NCBI GenBank assembly: GCA_025455345.1
Contig: JALOMS010000024.1
Span: 1 to 15,622 of the forward strand
Reading direction: 5' to 3'
Source: Thermoflexibacter sp.
GTDB lineage: Bacteria; Bacteroidota; Bacteroidia; Cytophagales; Thermoflexibacteraceae
Length of the DNA stretch: 15,622 nucleotides
The notes below the pieces were generated by a model. The model was not told the origin of the DNA, did not search any database, and saw nothing but the letters and a program-made list of their open reading frames with translations. Both the position numbers and the translations under genes were made by a program. Each line of letters starts with the position of its first letter. The first letter of the stretch is position 1. Shown here piece by piece: positions 14,004 through 15,622 of this stretch.

Positions 14004-14717
14004 ATGAATATCCAAATCTGTTCGGACTATGAAGACTTAAGCAAAAGAGCAAAAGATTTGATTATAAGACAATTAATAAAAACTCCCAAGTTATTGCTCT
14101 GTGCGGCTACAGGAAGTTCTCCAACACTCACTTACCAGCTATTACACCAAGAGTATCAGCGGAATAATAGTCTGTTTAATCAAATGAGCGTGATTAAATT
14201 AGACGAATGGGGAGGCGTATCTATGGAAAATCCCTACTCTTGTGAGGCATACTTACAGAAATATCTTTTACAACCTTTGGGTATAGACAATAACCGCTAT
14301 ATAGGCTTTGATAGCCAATCCCAATCCCCTGAAAAAGAATGTGATAGAATCAATACCTTCCTCAAAGAAAATGCAAAAATAGATATTTGCGTACTTGGCT
14401 TGGGTATGAATGGACATATTGCATTTAACGAGCCAGCCCAAGAACTAAACCCTTTTGCTCATGTTGCAAACTTATCTACGGATTCTATGCAACACCCTAT
14501 GTCTTTAAACATGAATGAGCAAATAAGCTATGGGCTAACACTTGGCATGAGCCAAATATTACAATCGCAACTTATCCTCCTGCTTATCAGTGGTATTGCT
14601 AAGCAAACTATTACGCAAAAATTTCTTTCTCAAAAAATAACTACCTTGTTACCCGCTTCTTTTTTATGGTTGCACGCTAACGTTGTCTGCTTGATAGACA
14701 AAGATGCCGCAGGTTAA
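14004..14717 (+). CDS. Glucosamine/galactosamine-6-phosphate deaminase-isomerase family protein
   Basis: This 237-residue protein belongs to the NagB/AgaI/6-phosphogluconolactonase fold family. The phosphate loop ATGSSPT is at 35-41, KLDEWGG at 65-71 holds the first acidic residue D67, and GLGMNGHIAFNEP (132-144) holds the H138 and E143 that match E. coli NagB His143 and Glu148. The position of NagB Asp141 is Asn136 here. AgaI-type galactosamine-6-phosphate isomerases, as I recall, also have Asn there and are shorter than the 266-residue NagB, so this protein is more AgaI-like. The likely reaction is deamination/isomerisation of an amino-sugar phosphate to a ketose phosphate plus ammonia. No PTS, deacetylase or transporter is adjacent to name the sugar. 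Confidence 0.82.
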   Translation: MNIQICSDYEDLSKRAKDLIIRQLIKTPKLLLCAATGSSPTLTYQLLHQEYQRNNSLFNQMSVIKLDEWGGVSMENPYSCEAYLQKYLLQPLGIDNNRYIGFDSQSQSPEKECDRINTFLKENAKIDICVLGLGMNGHIAFNEPAQELNPFAHVANLSTDSMQHPMSLNMNEQISYGLTLGMSQILQSQLILLLISGIAKQTITQKFLSQKITTLLPASFLWLHANVVCLIDKDAAG

Positions 14718-14789
14718 ACGAAATTTGTAAAAATTGCTTTATACTTCCTAAATTTCACTAAATTAGCTCATTAAAATACCAAAACATCA

Positions 14790-15622
14790 ATGAAAATGGA
14801 AAACAAAGACAGAAGACTTTTTTTAAAGAAGGCAGGCTTAGGCATGACAGGCTTGGCATTGTTACCCCATATCTTGCAAGCAGAAAGAATCAAAAAACAA
14901 GGCGTACAACTCTACACTGTTCGAGATGACATGAAAGCTGACCCTATTGCGACTATCCAAAAAGTAGCAAAAATAGGCTACAAAGAAGTAGAATTGGCAG
15001 GATATAGAGAGGGGGCGTTCTATGGGAAATCTCCTTCAGAGTTCAAAAAACTCTTAGATGACAATGGATTAAAGGCGATTAGCGGTCATATTGGCATGAA
15101 CCTACTCAAAGATGAACCTACGAAGGTGATAGAGGCTTGTGCTACCGTAGGGCATAGGTTCATTGTTTGCCCTTCTATCCCCGCCCAAGACCGAAAGACC
15201 TTAGATGATTTCAAGAAGATAGCAGAAACATTTACCAAAATAGGCGAAGCCTGTAAAAAAGTAGGAATAACCTTTGGTTATCACAACCATGCCTTTGAAT
15301 TTGATAAAATAGAAGAACAAATGTTGTACGACTATCTATTGGACAATGTATCTGCTGATTTGATGTCTTTTGAAATGGACATTTTTTGGGTAGTAAAAGC
15401 AGGCAAAGACCCAGTTTCCTATTTTGAAAAATATCCTAAAAGGTTTATGCTTTGGCATGTCAAAGATATGGAAAATACAGAAAAAAAGGAATTTGCAGAA
15501 GTAGGTCAAGGAACGATAGACTTCAAGAAAATCTTTCAGAACGCAGACAAGGCGGGAATGACCAATTTCTTTGTGGAGCAAGATGTATGCAAACGCCCAC
15601 CTTTGGAAAGTATCAAAATGAG
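14790..15622 (+). CDS. Tat-exported sugar phosphate isomerase/epimerase (partial, 3' end missing)
   Basis: The frame is open from ATG 14790 through the window end: 277 complete codons of a family usually around 300. It has a Tat signal: R8-R9 in KDRRLFLKK, then the hydrophobic GLGMTGLALLPHI. The mature part is a xylose-isomerase-like TIM barrel with LYTVRDD (41-47), YHNHAFEF (164-171), EMDIFWV (195-201), LWHVKDM (221-227), GQGTIDF (239-245) and FVEQD (261-265), the pattern of metal-binding sugar isomerases/epimerases of the IolE-like superfamily. Substrate unknown. It follows the amino-sugar gene by 72 bp, so joint transcription and a role in exported sugar catabolism are possible. It is a distant relative of the TIM-barrel protein at 1847-2728. 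Confidence 0.87.
   Translation, partial: MKMENKDRRLFLKKAGLGMTGLALLPHILQAERIKKQGVQLYTVRDDMKADPIATIQKVAKIGYKEVELAGYREGAFYGKSPSEFKKLLDDNGLKAISGHIGMNLLKDEPTKVIEACATVGHRFIVCPSIPAQDRKTLDDFKKIAETFTKIGEACKKVGITFGYHNHAFEFDKIEEQMLYDYLLDNVSADLMSFEMDIFWVVKAGKDPVSYFEKYPKRFMLWHVKDMENTEKKEFAEVGQGTIDFKKIFQNADKAGMTNFFVEQDVCKRPPLESIKM

Overview
The window looks like chromosomal DNA of a low-GC member of the Bacteroidota, probably a Cytophagales-type bacterium; the phylum is well supported, the order is a guess. Evidence: four promoters fit the Bacteroidota pattern TTG-N19..23-TAnnTTTG, Shine-Dalgarno sites are absent, and several families have Bacteroidota-type sequences (the secreted protein usually mislabelled 'asparagine synthetase B', the 'RSEE.QE.L...PSWI.RWG' type HlyD protein, the lycopene cyclase, the GAFTDA-type NtrC regulator).

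Layout. 1-315: AT-rich leader with two copies of a dispersed repeat. 316-2728 (+): M48 metallopeptidase and a RidA-family protein 9 bp apart, then a Tat-exported hydroxypyruvate-isomerase-like TIM barrel with its own promoter. 3006-6815 (+): secreted 'AsnB-like' protein, an HlyD-type membrane fusion protein with no ABC transporter beside it, and lycopene cyclase, closed by a bidirectional terminator. 6940-8554 (-): trigger factor, read from a TTG start, downstream of tRNA-Leu(UAG), whose terminator and promoter are both visible. 8685-10085 (-): sigma-54-dependent response regulator with no kinase beside it. 10229-11093 (-): NiCoT/UreH-like transporter overlapping an unknown 82-residue protein. 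11354-12100 (+): fabG. 12312-13400 (+): recF, also TTG-initiated. 13401-14003: a 603-bp gene-free island. 14004-14717 (+): a NagB/AgaI-type amino-sugar-phosphate isomerase/deaminase. 14790 to the end (+): a second Tat-exported TIM-barrel isomerase/epimerase, cut by the window edge.

The protein-coding content is mostly housekeeping (chaperone, fatty acid synthesis, DNA repair, carotenoid biosynthesis, regulation) and no recognisable defence, phage or biosynthetic island is present. The most unusual part is non-coding. The 13401-14003 island stacks at least six inverted repeats, a GC-rich 93-bp block with a canonical G-quadruplex motif on the minus strand, and four copies of a short repeat. The same repeat recurs at 65-95, 203-223 and 11148-11168, with 20 of 21 bases identical between distant pairs. 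Some copies carry a TAnnTTTG box in one orientation, so they may be mobile or dispersed promoter-like elements. The most interesting protein is the secreted AsnB-like one, whose routine database name does not match its sequence.
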